Positions 1 through 7,163 of a DNA stretch of 20,735 nucleotides are shown here, in pieces. This DNA is from Deltaproteobacteria bacterium (GTDB lineage: Bacteria > Desulfobacterota > Binatia > UBA9968): assembly GCA_023250495.1 (NCBI GenBank), contig JAHFAP010000024.1, positions 1 to 20,735 on the forward strand, given 5' to 3'. The position numbers and the translations under genes were made by a program. The notes beneath the pieces are model-generated. The model had not been told where the DNA came from. It made no database searches and saw nothing but the letters and a program-made list of their open reading frames with translations. Positions within the stretch are counted from its first letter, which is position 1. Each line of letters opens with the position of its first letter.

Positions 1-259
1 AACCTCGCGGGATCATGATCCCTTCGTGCTTTTTAAGCTCCGCGATCAGTTTGTCCCCTTCGCCGTAGAACTTCACGGCGCCGCTCAGCACGAGCCAGAA
101 GGCGTCTTCTCCGGTGTGCGCATGAAGATTATTTTCGCCCCCAGTCTTCACGACTTGGGCATGAACCCTCATCAAATCGCTGGTGCACATCAGCATCGAT
201 TTCTTTACTCCTTCAAATTCCGGCCGCTGATATTTGAAAACCTGCGCATCGCTTGCCAT
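1..259 (-). CDS. Cupin-domain protein, C-terminus cut by window edge
   Basis: The first 86 codons of a gene that runs off the left edge of the window. The start is the ATG at 259, preceded by a strong ribosome binding site (AGAGGAGGT, 6 bases upstream). The visible part carries a cupin motif 1: H46-x-H48 with E51 just after it, then hydrophobic residues leading into LSG and a turn with a short acidic loop. Such a motif normally binds a divalent metal inside a small beta barrel. It lies 69 bp downstream of the ABC ATPase on the same strand, so the two may be co-transcribed. The substrate cannot be told: small single-domain cupins include oxygenases, isomerases and sensor proteins. The fold call is fairly safe; the function is open. 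Confidence 0.75.
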   Translation of the reverse strand, partial: MASDAQVFKYQRPEFEGVKKSMLMCTSDLMRVHAQVVKTGGENNLHAHTGEDAFWLVLSGAVKFYGEGDKLIAELKKHEGIMIPRG

Positions 260-328
260 TTTGAACCTCCTCTGGAACCAAGAATCTCTTCTACAAGTAG
301 TCCACAATTCCGTCCCGCGTCAAGGGCT

Positions 329-1123
329 TCACGTAACGATCGGCCAGTAGCGACCATTTTTTCTGACAATGCTGAGCGAGACGCCGTACAATTTTTCCAA
401 GATGTCCCGTTTTATGAGCGCGCCGGTCTTGCCCGACGCGAGCACCTTGCCCTGTTTCAAGATCAGCGTCCTTTTGAACATCGGCAGGATCTCTTCAACG
501 TGGTGAGTCACATAGATGAGAGCGGGAACCTTTTTCTGCTTACCCAGTTGCCGGAGGCTCGCGAGAAAATTTTCCCTCGCTCCCGGATCCATTCCGGCGC
601 ATGGCTCGTCCAGCAAAATGAGATAAGGTCGGGTCATTCGCGCCCGCGCGATCAGAACCTTCTGCTGCTCGCCTTGCGATAAGGTCCCGAACTCCTGACG
701 TCCAAGGTAAGAACATCCCATCTGCTTCAGATACTCCTCGGCCAGAGCGTAATCCTTCTTGGTCGGCGCGCCCCAAGGCCACTCGAAGAGACCAATCTGC
801 GCGAACTTCCCCGAGACCACCGTTCTCAAAACCATCTCCCGAGGCGGTATCTGCGCGGCCAGCGTTGCGGTCAACCAGCCGATGCTCTTTCTCAGCTCCG
901 GAAGATTGATCAGCGCCCTGCCCTTGCGATAGACATCCCCACCGCCGTTCGGCCAGAGGTAACCGCAGGCGATTCTCAGCAGCGTGGTCTTGCCTGAACC
1001 GTTAGGACCGAAAATCGCCCAGTGCTCTCCGTATCGAACGGTCCAGTTGATCGAATCGAGTATACTCTTACCGTCGACGACGTACGTGACGTTGCGAATA
1101 TCCAGCGCCGGAGCCTCTTTCAT
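329..1123 (-). CDS. ABC transporter ATP-binding protein (orphan)
   Basis: A 264-residue ABC ATPase that would power a membrane transporter from the cytoplasmic face. All nucleotide-binding motifs are present: Walker A GPNGSGKTT (residues 39-47), signature LSQGEQQ (148-154), Walker B LILLDEP (168-174) and the switch His in THH (about 207). I chose the ATG at 1123 because the family homology begins there and a GAGG lies upstream. A TTG at 1168 would add 15 residues (PLLNKKLRRGSSSP) that do not look like part of the domain and have no binding site. The domain is similar to solitary ATPases of the YlmA/ModF type. No permease gene is adjacent; the divergent substrate-binding protein at 1203 belongs to a different transcription unit, so the partner transporter is unknown. 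Confidence 0.9.
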   Translation of the reverse strand: MKEAPALDIRNVTYVVDGKSILDSINWTVRYGEHWAIFGPNGSGKTTLLRIACGYLWPNGGGDVYRKGRALINLPELRKSIGWLTATLAAQIPPREMVLRTVVSGKFAQIGLFEWPWGAPTKKDYALAEEYLKQMGCSYLGRQEFGTLSQGEQQKVLIARARMTRPYLILLDEPCAGMDPGARENFLASLRQLGKQKKVPALIYVTHHVEEILPMFKRTLILKQGKVLASGKTGALIKRDILEKLYGVSLSIVRKNGRYWPIVT

Positions 1124-1151
1124 TGGCGAGCTTGATCCTCTACGCAGCTTC

Positions 1152-1181
1152 TTGTTAAGCAGCGGCAATTTAGCTTAATAT
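1152..1181 (+). promoter_or_regulatory. Possible sigma70-type promoter for the substrate-binding-protein operon
   Basis: In the divergent gap between 1123 and 1203, TTGTTA (1152-1157) is followed after 18 bases by TAATAT (1176-1181). Each matches the consensus at four of six positions. The predicted transcript would start about 15 bases before the ATG at 1203. This rests on pattern only. Confidence 0.3.
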
Positions 1182-1202
1182 GGCTCAAACTGAAAGCGGA
1201 CC

Positions 1203-2318
1203 ATGAAGCAGCTGATTCGCGCGACGCTCATTTTTCTTTTTTTTACTGATCTCGCTTGGATATCTCCTATGCTCGCGGCCGAAGGTTGGAAACAGGAATG
1301 GGAGAAGACCATTCAGGCTGCAAAGCGCGAGGGCGAAGTCGCGATCTATGGTCCGCACAACCCGATGTACCGTCCACTCTGGGACGCGTTTCAAAAAATA
1401 TATCCAGGAGTCAAGATCAACTTCGTGCCGGGCAAAGGCTCAGAACTCACCCAAAGGATTCTCACCGAGAGGCGCGCAGACAAGTATCTCGCCGATATCG
1501 TCATGGGTGGCTCCTCCACCTACCTTGCCTATCCCCCAAGCGCACTGGAACGTCTTCGTCCTCACCTGATCTTGCCCGAAACTTATGACGAGTCGGCGTG
1601 GTGGCAAAAAAAGTTGTGGTTTGCAGACCCGCAAAACCAGTCTGCCATCCTGCTGACAGGCGAGGTCGGAACCCGCCGCGGCTCTCACAACACGGCTCTC
1701 CTCGATCCCAAAGAGATTCAATCCTGGTGGGACCTGCTGAAACCAAAATTTAAAGGAAAGCTCGGGACCTTCGATCCCATGGTCTCGGGTGGCGGCGGAG
1801 AGACTTTCGTATTTCTCCATTATTCGCCGGCTCTGGGTACGCGGTTCATTACTCGCCTGCTCACCGAGACGGACATTCTCGTAACGCGCGATCTCGAACA
1901 AGGAACGGACTGGCTAGGTCGAGGCAGAATCATATTTTACATCGGAAGCGGGCAGCCGATTATGCGAGCCAAACAGCAAGGGCTTCCGGTTGACCTTCTG
2001 CCGCATCCATTGAAAGAAGGCGAAATTATGGGCGGCGGCGCTTGCTGCATGGCGCTTCTCAACCGGGCGCCGCACTTAAACGCCGCCAGGCTTTTCGTCA
2101 ATTGGGTCCTCTCGCGCGAGGGGCAGATCGCCTGGCAGAAATACAGCGAGACCAATTCGTTGAGAATGGACATCTCCAAAGACGACTTGCCTTCTTGGGC
2201 GGTACCGCAAAACGGCGTGGATTACTTCATGCTGAACGCATCGCAGAATCAAGATCCGGCGAAAATCAAGGCGATGTACAAGATCGCAGACGAAGCGCTA
2301 AGGAAGATTCAAAGATAA
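1203..2318 (+). CDS. Extracellular substrate-binding protein (ABC transporter type)
   Basis: A 371-residue periplasmic binding protein of the extracellular solute-binding family that includes iron(III) and polyamine binders. The first 26 or so residues form a signal peptide: a Lys/Arg start, a Phe/Leu-rich core and SPMLAA as a likely cleavage site. The mature part begins with the typical W-x(3)-W-x(3)-I-x-AAK-x-EGEV segment, then a bilobed domain with GGGGET and GGGACC loops. No permease or ATPase gene follows; instead it is followed 17 bp later by a dehydrogenase and then an isochorismatase-like gene, an arrangement that suggests uptake of a small organic acid handled by the next two enzymes. 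That link is inference. The ribosome binding site before 1203 is weak. Confidence 0.88.
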   Translation: MKQLIRATLIFLFFTDLAWISPMLAAEGWKQEWEKTIQAAKREGEVAIYGPHNPMYRPLWDAFQKIYPGVKINFVPGKGSELTQRILTERRADKYLADIVMGGSSTYLAYPPSALERLRPHLILPETYDESAWWQKKLWFADPQNQSAILLTGEVGTRRGSHNTALLDPKEIQSWWDLLKPKFKGKLGTFDPMVSGGGGETFVFLHYSPALGTRFITRLLTETDILVTRDLEQGTDWLGRGRIIFYIGSGQPIMRAKQQGLPVDLLPHPLKEGEIMGGGACCMALLNRAPHLNAARLFVNWVLSREGQIAWQKYSETNSLRMDISKDDLPSWAVPQNGVDYFMLNASQNQDPAKIKAMYKIADEALRKIQR

Positions 2319-2335
2319 TCGGACAAAGAATCTCG

Positions 2336-3298
2336 ATGAAAGAAATCGGACTCATCGGCCTGGGAAATGCGGGGAAGCCGATCGCTGAGCGCCTGCTCAA
2401 GAAAGGCCATCGCTTGAAGGTCTACGACCTGAATCCTGGGCCGGTGAATGCTCTCGCAGAGCTGGGAGCCGTAAAGACAACTTCCGCGAGAGAAGCCGTC
2501 TCGGAGATCACGCTTACCATCCTGCCATCGAGCACGGAGGTAAAAGCGGCGGCCTTCGGAGACAACGGGGTCCTCGCCGCCATTCAATCGGGCTTCGTCC
2601 TGATCGACCTGAGCGGCACGGATCCTAACTTTGCGCGCGAGCTCGAACAGGAGTTAGAGAGAAGAGGCGCTCACTTTCTCGGCGCAACGCTACACGCGGC
2701 CGGGGCGCCCGCCGTCACGATTCCTAAGGGTCTTCTCTCCATCGTCGTTGGCGGAAAAAAGGACGTCCTGGAAAAATGCCTCGGAATTCTAAAAGACCTC
2801 AGCCAGAAAGTTATCTGCGTCCCGGAAGCCTGGATGCCTAAAGCGATGAAGATCGCCGTCATTATGTTCGCCGCGACAAACAGCATCATCTCCGCCGAAG
2901 TCTTTAGCTGGCTCACAGCACAGGGTATCGATCCCAGGCTTTTCCTTCAGCTTCTCAAAACCACCGGCTCGCATGAGTCTGCGGGGCGGGTAGAGGAATT
3001 TCTCAAGCGGACAAAGAGTCACGGCGGCGCGCTCAGCAACAGTTACAAAGATATACGCCAGGCGCTCGAAGTGGCCGCCTCTCTCAATTTGCCGCTTCCC
3101 CTCATGAATACAGTCAACCAGCTCCAAGAGATGGGGCGCGCGCACGGTTTGACCCGGCTCAACACGCCCGCGGCAATGGGCAAGCTCTACGAGATTTTAA
3201 CGGCGGTGGATCTAAGCGAAGCGGTTGTGGAATCCGAAAGAGTTTTCCCCGAGCCGCACGAGCCGGAAGTTATCTATCTGGAAGAGTTCAAGAAGTAA
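2336..3298 (+). CDS. NAD(P)-dependent beta-hydroxyacid-dehydrogenase-like protein (HIBADH/6-PGDH superfamily)
   Basis: A 320-residue oxidoreductase with an N-terminal Rossmann fold (GLIGLGNAGKPIAERL from residue 5, the GxGxxG motif) and an all-helical C-terminal domain. Family members oxidise 3-hydroxyisobutyrate or tartronate semialdehyde-type substrates with NAD(P). The catalytic lysine is in place at K172 (AMKIAV). Two family landmarks differ: the DAPVSGG substrate loop is replaced by ATLHAAGAPAV, and the Asn-Asn after the catalytic Lys is replaced by Val-Ile. The substrate is therefore probably not hydroxyisobutyrate. The reading frame is open back to 2042, but that stretch lies inside the upstream gene, and the Rossmann start sets the ATG at 2336. 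It sits 17 bp after the binding-protein gene and 33 bp before the next. Confidence 0.85.
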   Translation: MKEIGLIGLGNAGKPIAERLLKKGHRLKVYDLNPGPVNALAELGAVKTTSAREAVSEITLTILPSSTEVKAAAFGDNGVLAAIQSGFVLIDLSGTDPNFARELEQELERRGAHFLGATLHAAGAPAVTIPKGLLSIVVGGKKDVLEKCLGILKDLSQKVICVPEAWMPKAMKIAVIMFAATNSIISAEVFSWLTAQGIDPRLFLQLLKTTGSHESAGRVEEFLKRTKSHGGALSNSYKDIRQALEVAASLNLPLPLMNTVNQLQEMGRAHGLTRLNTPAAMGKLYEILTAVDLSEAVVESERVFPEPHEPEVIYLEEFKK

Positions 3299-3331
3299 TT
3301 GGCTTTTCATTTTTTGACTGGAGGTGCGACT

Positions 3332-3976
3332 ATGTTGGAGCTGGCGGGAAAAAAGATACCGAACACTTTAGAAGAGATTATCGATCCCGGCCGGACCGCC
3401 TTACTTCTCTGGGACATGGAATACGCCATTGCGCCGAATGCCTTCAACTTTAAGGAGATCGTGGCGAATTTGAAAATGTTGACCGGCTTGGCGCGTCAAG
3501 CGGGTGTGCAGATATTTTATTCCGTCCAAACCCCCTTTGATCTGGGAAAGGAAGAGGCGGGGGTTTGGGTCCGGCTCAGGATGAAAAGGGCTAACGTTGC
3601 AGATGTCGCTCAGCTTCTAAAGGAAAAGGACGATCCCCACGGGCGGGAAATCATCGATGAGCTAAAGCCCCAGCCAAAAGACATCGTTTTTCACAAGCGA
3701 CGACCCGACGGTTTTATCGGGACCGACTTTGATCTCATGCTGCGAAGCAGAGGCATAAAGACAATCGTCATCGGCGGCGTCGCCACCGAAGGAGGCGTCG
3801 AAGGCACCGCCCGCACGGCGCGCAATCTTGGATATGACATGGTTGTTCTCAAAGACTGCGTCGGCTCTCGCAATCGCGAGCTGCACGAGATGGCTCTAAA
3901 ATTAATGGAGCGCACGCAGTTCGATATGGCAACGGCGGAGGAAGTAGCGGCGATATGGAGGGGAGGAAACAAATAA
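3332..3976 (+). CDS. Isochorismatase-fold hydrolase lacking the catalytic cysteine
   Basis: A 214-residue cysteine-hydrolase-superfamily protein. The catalytic Asp (D28 in LLLWDME) and Lys (K122 in FHKRRPDGF) are present. The position of the nucleophilic Cys is Gly: the motif reads GVATEGGVEGTAR with G155 where nicotinamidases have Cys. In established family knowledge, true isochorismatases such as EntB and PhzD also have no Cys here and hydrolyse a vinyl ether by acid-base chemistry, so amidase chemistry is unlikely. The start is the ATG at 3332, which has GGAGGT seven bases upstream; an earlier in-frame codon at 3299 lacks a site. It ends the binding-protein operon and converges with the gene ending at 3990. 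A second such enzyme lies at 19902. Confidence 0.85.
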   Translation: MLELAGKKIPNTLEEIIDPGRTALLLWDMEYAIAPNAFNFKEIVANLKMLTGLARQAGVQIFYSVQTPFDLGKEEAGVWVRLRMKRANVADVAQLLKEKDDPHGREIIDELKPQPKDIVFHKRRPDGFIGTDFDLMLRSRGIKTIVIGGVATEGGVEGTARTARNLGYDMVVLKDCVGSRNRELHEMALKLMERTQFDMATAEEVAAIWRGGNK

Positions 3977-3989
3977 GTCGTTAAGAGCC

Positions 3990-4580
3990 TTACACCTCGC
4001 CTCTCTCTCGGTAACTAAGCCTTTTGTTTCTTAGTGACCTACCAAACCATGCAAGGAGGTAAACAAACCCGAATTGAAACAGAATGCTCACAAGGACATT
4101 GGCATGATGCCGTTCTACGGTCGCAAAATAATCTGAAGTTAGCATTGGATAAGTAGTCCACAACAGCACGGCAGGTATTAGCGCCACGTATTTGAAATGG
4201 CCGAACAATCCGGCAAAAAGGCCAAGGACGGCAAAAACGATTCCATTAGCAACCGGAAGGACTATCAACCAATTCACTTTTTTTACATATTTTCCAAGCA
4301 TAGATAATAGCTTGCCGTCTTTATCTTTTGCGAACACAATCTCAAGCATCTCTCTCCGACCCAACCTACCTTCGTTCAATGCAGATCGCTCTTCCCGACT
4401 TAGGATCTGGTCGAGTAGCTTCTCATATTCAGGATCAGTACCGAGCGGCCATACTACGAAAAGACCAGCCATTGCGCCGAAAGCTGAGAAATACAAGATA
4501 GCTCCAAATACGACTGCCAGCAAGTTAATGAGCAACCACTTCCATATGGCGATTCCTTCAATGACGGTAGGCGTTTTCAT
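3990..4580 (-). CDS. Hypothetical polytopic membrane protein
   Basis: I do not recognise the family. The 196-residue protein has about four hydrophobic segments (roughly residues 12-45, 103-126, 131-149 and 160-180). A charged loop of about 55 residues between the first and second (PLGTDPEYEKLLDQILS and on) is probably cytosolic or periplasmic. The C-terminus is Arg-rich (RSLRNKRLSYRERGEV). The ATG at 4580 was chosen over an in-frame TTG at 4592; neither has a clear ribosome binding site. Codon use is visibly more AT-rich than the flanking genes, which hints at recent acquisition. It converges with the isochorismatase-like gene, leaving only 13 bp. Confidence 0.6.
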   Translation of the reverse strand: MKTPTVIEGIAIWKWLLINLLAVVFGAILYFSAFGAMAGLFVVWPLGTDPEYEKLLDQILSREERSALNEGRLGRREMLEIVFAKDKDGKLLSMLGKYVKKVNWLIVLPVANGIVFAVLGLFAGLFGHFKYVALIPAVLLWTTYPMLTSDYFATVERHHANVLVSILFQFGFVYLLAWFGRSLRNKRLSYRERGEV

Positions 4581-4675
4581 TCCAGGATTCAACTCTTAAC
4601 TTCTTTGGTCAGCTCCTTTACAAGAGAGCTCAGTAGGCCTTAATCCCAGATCCTTTGATTATTTATAAGGTTTCC

Positions 4676-5047
4676 TCACTGCTCCCCTGGCGTCAGAAGC
4701 TGGAGCCGGTGGCCGTCGGGGTCGGAAAAATAGATGCAGTGCGGATCGCCCCTGCGGCCGCTGACTTCGATGCCTGCCTCTTCTAGCACAGCCCTAACCT
4801 TCTTGTATTCGCCGGACTTGAGACGCAGGGCCATGTGGTTCATCTCGCTGCCACCATGAATTTCGTCGCCGTTGCTCGCTTCGAAGAGCGCGACGCCCTG
4901 ATTGCCGCATTTGAGGAAGAGCTGCCAGGAACTTTCGTGTTCCACCTCCATCCCCAAAAACTCCACATAGAATTTCTTGGAGCGTGAAAGGTCCTTGACG
5001 TGGAGAACCACGTGATCGATGCCGGTGACTTTAAGAGGTGTCTTCAT
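4676..5047 (-). CDS. VOC-family (glyoxalase/dioxygenase fold) protein
   Basis: A 123-residue single-chain vicinal-oxygen-chelate protein. The fold is shown by the paired beta-alpha-beta pattern: GIDHVVLHVKDL at the start, FYVEFLGMEVE, then NHMALRL opening the second half and SDPDGHRLQLLTP closing it. Likely metal ligands are H12 and H71; the usual third ligand Glu near the C-terminus is Gln here (Q116), so metal use is uncertain. The ATG at 5047 is preceded by GAGGAGG about 10 bases upstream; an in-frame start 21 bases earlier would swallow that site. Relatives include glyoxalases, fosfomycin-resistance enzymes and ring-cleaving dioxygenases; no specific substrate is supported. Confidence 0.85.
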   Translation of the reverse strand: MKTPLKVTGIDHVVLHVKDLSRSKKFYVEFLGMEVEHESSWQLFLKCGNQGVALFEASNGDEIHGGSEMNHMALRLKSGEYKKVRAVLEEAGIEVSGRRGDPHCIYFSDPDGHRLQLLTPGEQ

Positions 5048-5170
5048 AACTGCCCTGCCTCCTCTCACTTAGCCGTCAATTTAACGGAGCGGGTCTATTC
5101 TATTTCAAGCGGGCGACGGCCGTAAAGGAGCAAAAATAGCCTGTTTGTGCCCATGACCGCAGCTCGTTCC

Positions 5171-5569
5171 CTAGGGCACAACAGCAATCGCCTCGATCTC
5201 GATCAGGTGATCGGGGTCGACCAGACGCGAGACCTCAACCATCGTAGAGGCCGGAGGGTTTCGGTGAAAGAACTCGGCGCGCACCTCATGGATGGCGCGA
5301 AAGTCGCGATCCATGTTCCGGATGAAGACCGTGACCTTGGCCACGTCTTCCAGCGTCGCCCCGGCCTCGGTCAGAATCGCGCGCAGGTTCTCAAGAATCT
5401 TTCGCGTCTGCGCCCGAACGTCGCCGCGTCCGACCAGAGCGCCCGTAGCATCTCGTGCGGTAAGGCCCGAGACAAAGATCAACTGTCCCGAAGCTGGCAC
5501 CTTGACAGCCTGCGAAAAAACTCCGATCGGCTTGGAGAGCTTATCTGATTGGACAATCCTTTTAGCCAT
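5171..5569 (-). CDS. Rid family (YjgF/YER057c/UK114) protein without the RidA arginine
   Basis: A 132-residue protein of the trimeric Rid family, recognised by FVSGLTARD, VKVT(V)FIRNMDRDF and the C-terminal VEVSRL...IEIEAIAV signature. Classical RidA hydrolyses enamine/imine intermediates using an Arg in PARSCVEV; here that stretch reads PASTMVEV with S108 at the Arg position, so it is not a standard RidA. The family also includes 2-aminomuconate deaminases (AmnD/NbaF), which act two steps after 3-hydroxyanthranilate dioxygenase; a dioxygenase gene of that family lies upstream in the same operon. That role is inference. The ATG at 5569 has AAGGAG nine bases upstream. It follows the ferritin-like gene by 38 bp. 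Confidence 0.88.
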   Translation of the reverse strand: MAKRIVQSDKLSKPIGVFSQAVKVPASGQLIFVSGLTARDATGALVGRGDVRAQTRKILENLRAILTEAGATLEDVAKVTVFIRNMDRDFRAIHEVRAEFFHRNPPASTMVEVSRLVDPDHLIEIEAIAVVP

Positions 5570-5607
5570 TCTCTTTTTCTCCTTTGCCGCGAGCTTTCCC
5601 GCCCCAT

Positions 5608-6384
5608 TCAGTGCCCTTTCACGGACCGACGGCATCGCCGCTTCAGCTCGCGGACTTTTTCTTCGCTCAGCGGGAAGCCAAACTGTTCGTTGCGCATGCG
5701 CAGGCGCTGGCTCGAGACCTGCTGGATGATTTCCGCCGCGCGCTCGTAGTCCTCGCGGCTGCGCACGAGCTTGGCAAGATTTCGCGCGCCGACATTTTTA
5801 TGCTCTACCTCGTCCAGATGAATTTCCGTAAAGGCCGCGGCGATCTTTCTCTCGATCTTTGCTCTCTTTAACCGCCGGCAGACCTCGTAAAGCGCTCCAC
5901 CTCCTCCTTCGGTGAGCGTGACAGCGGCCCGCTCCAGCTCTTCGTCCCTCCGCCTCATCTCTTTTTCACTCGGAGTCTTCGAGCCGTGCAGCAGCGCGGC
6001 GAAGGTCCTGGAATAACGCGCTCTGACCCGCGCAAGCTTTTTGTCCTCCGGCAGCCAGGTTAGGTCCCGCGGCGTCAGCCTTTTACCGCCGATCTCCTCG
6101 AGCAGATCCACGACCAGCCGGGCGTGCTTGGTTTCCTCCGCCAGTTTCTCGGCGATTTCCTCAAAATCGTGGCGATCCACTTCGCCGTCCAGGCGAGAAT
6201 AAAAGCTTGCCAGTATCTTTAGCAGTGGCTTGATCGCCGAATACTCCTTGAAGGCCTGGGCTTTGAGCCAATGAACGTGGTCCTTTTTGTTTCTTGGTTT
6301 ATCGAAGTAGGCCCTCACGATCTCAGCCTCGGCACGGCGGTAACTTTCGGCCAACCTGTGAAGCGATTTGATGTAAGATTCCAT
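5608..6384 (-). CDS. Ferritin-like di-iron helical protein
   Basis: A 258-residue, nearly all-helical protein. Two ExxH motifs, E84-T-K-H87 (LAEETKHARLV) and E192-V-E-H195 (LDEVEHKNVG), with candidate extra ligands E47 (FKEYS) and E167 (LYEVCRR), give the E/ExxH/E/ExxH layout of carboxylate-bridged di-iron four-helix bundles. The long inter-helix region (about residues 100-160) and a charged C-terminal tail exceed a minimal ferritin-like domain. Possible roles are an oxygenase, an oxidoreductase or an iron-handling protein. The ATG at 6384 has AGGA six bases upstream. It lies 16 bp after the 3-hydroxyanthranilate dioxygenase gene and 38 bp before the Rid gene, so all three are likely one transcript and may act on one pathway. 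Confidence 0.7.
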   Translation of the reverse strand: MESYIKSLHRLAESYRRAEAEIVRAYFDKPRNKKDHVHWLKAQAFKEYSAIKPLLKILASFYSRLDGEVDRHDFEEIAEKLAEETKHARLVVDLLEEIGGKRLTPRDLTWLPEDKKLARVRARYSRTFAALLHGSKTPSEKEMRRRDEELERAAVTLTEGGGGALYEVCRRLKRAKIERKIAAAFTEIHLDEVEHKNVGARNLAKLVRSREDYERAAEIIQQVSSQRLRMRNEQFGFPLSEEKVRELKRRCRRSVKGH

Positions 6385-6400
6385 GCCGCTTCCTGTACCT

Positions 6401-6916
6401 CTACGGGGCGGGGCGCGGGACGACGGCGCCGCACTTCTTGCACGTCCTGAGCGACTCGTCTCCGTAGAAGCGCTCGTGCACCCGCGAGACCGGGTCCTGA
6501 CTGTAGTCGCCGACATTCACCCCCACTTCGTAAACCTTCTCGCCGCACCGATCACAGAACCACAGGAAGCGATCCTGCTCGCCGGCGCGCCGCTTGCGCT
6601 CCAAAACGACGAACCAGGCGTCCTCCGCGACTCTCGGAGAATGGGGCACCCCGCCCGGACACAAGAGAAGCTGGCCGGGGCGGATCACCGCGACCTTCTG
6701 CTCCCCTTCCGGCGTGATGTAGTGGAGGCGCTGTTCGCCGGCAAGTTGCAGCGTGACCTCGTCGCTCGGGTCGACGTGAAAGTCGGTTCTCATCTTGCGG
6801 CCGCGGCTTAAAAAGGCGATCGACTCCGAATCCTGCCATAAGACACGACGTCCCTTCCCCGCTTCTCGAACCGTTCGTATCGCTTCATTGAGATCAATAG
6901 CGGCTAAATCTTTCAT
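6401..6916 (-). CDS. 3-hydroxyanthranilate 3,4-dioxygenase family protein
   Basis: A 171-residue cupin dioxygenase; the bacterial family opens the ring of 3-hydroxyanthranilate to 2-amino-3-carboxymuconate semialdehyde. The Fe(II) ligands are visible as H47, E53 and H92 (RTDFHVDPSDEV and CPGGVPHSPR). R43 and R95 fit the substrate-binding arginines, and E106 (VVLERKR) the catalytic glutamate. The C-terminus has the second, rubredoxin-like metal site of bacterial enzymes: C121-x-x-C124 and C159-x-x-C162. Length and motif spacing match the family. The ATG at 6916 has GGAGGG upstream. It is the first gene of an operon with the ferritin-like and Rid genes. No other kynurenine-pathway gene is adjacent, so the substrate could be a related aminophenol. 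Confidence 0.88.
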   Translation of the reverse strand: MKDLAAIDLNEAIRTVREAGKGRRVLWQDSESIAFLSRGRKMRTDFHVDPSDEVTLQLAGEQRLHYITPEGEQKVAVIRPGQLLLCPGGVPHSPRVAEDAWFVVLERKRRAGEQDRFLWFCDRCGEKVYEVGVNVGDYSQDPVSRVHERFYGDESLRTCKKCGAVVPRPAP

Positions 6917-6971
6917 AGAACCCTCCAACGGCGATGTTAGTTGAAACCGGCTCGTTCTAGCAAGCGGGAAC

Positions 6972-7112
6972 CCTAGCAAGCTGCTGAAAGGGTAGTTTTC
7001 GTGCTTCGACGGGCTCAGCACGAACGGAAAATCTTCAACGATTTTAACACCCGACCCGTTCGCCCTGAGCTTGTCGAAGGGTGAACGAAGGGTTTTTCAG
7101 CACCCTGCTAGG
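6972..7112. repeat. MITE-like palindromic element, 56-57 bp imperfect terminal inverted repeats
   Basis: The left arm (6972-7027) and the right arm (7056-7112) are imperfect inverted copies. Both outer ends read CCTAGCA...TGCTGAAA, and the inner ends carry CTTCGAC..GCTCAG..CGAACGG in opposite orientation, around a 28-bp centre. I recognise the inner half (TTCGACAAGCTCAGG) as a sequence very common between genes of environmental bacteria. There is no open reading frame of its own. It lies between the start of the dioxygenase gene and the end of the exported coiled-coil protein gene, so as RNA it could form a long hairpin upstream of the dioxygenase operon. The 9-mer CTAGCAAGC also occurs just outside the left end at 6957. 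Confidence 0.75.
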
Positions 7113-7148
7113 CATCTATTTTCGGTTTTGGATTTTCGATTTCCGCTT

Positions 7149-7163
7149 AAATCTAAAATGAGC
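7149..7163. repeat. AT-rich 15-bp element, inverted copy at 13044
   Basis: AAATCTAAAATGAGC here is the exact reverse complement of 13044-13058. It lies directly at the stop codon of the exported coiled-coil protein, at the end of an AT-rich stretch (about 7118-7160) of the GGTTTTGGATTTTCG type. Confidence 0.6.

Noticed and set aside
26..682. Plus-strand open frame across the cupin gene and the 3' part of the ABC ATPase gene
   Set aside because: It runs antisense to two genes with good motifs and has no family pattern of its own.
329..2318. ABC ATPase and substrate-binding protein as one transporter
   Set aside because: They are on opposite strands, no permease is present, and the ATPase type does not match importers that use this binding-protein family closely enough to claim a pair.
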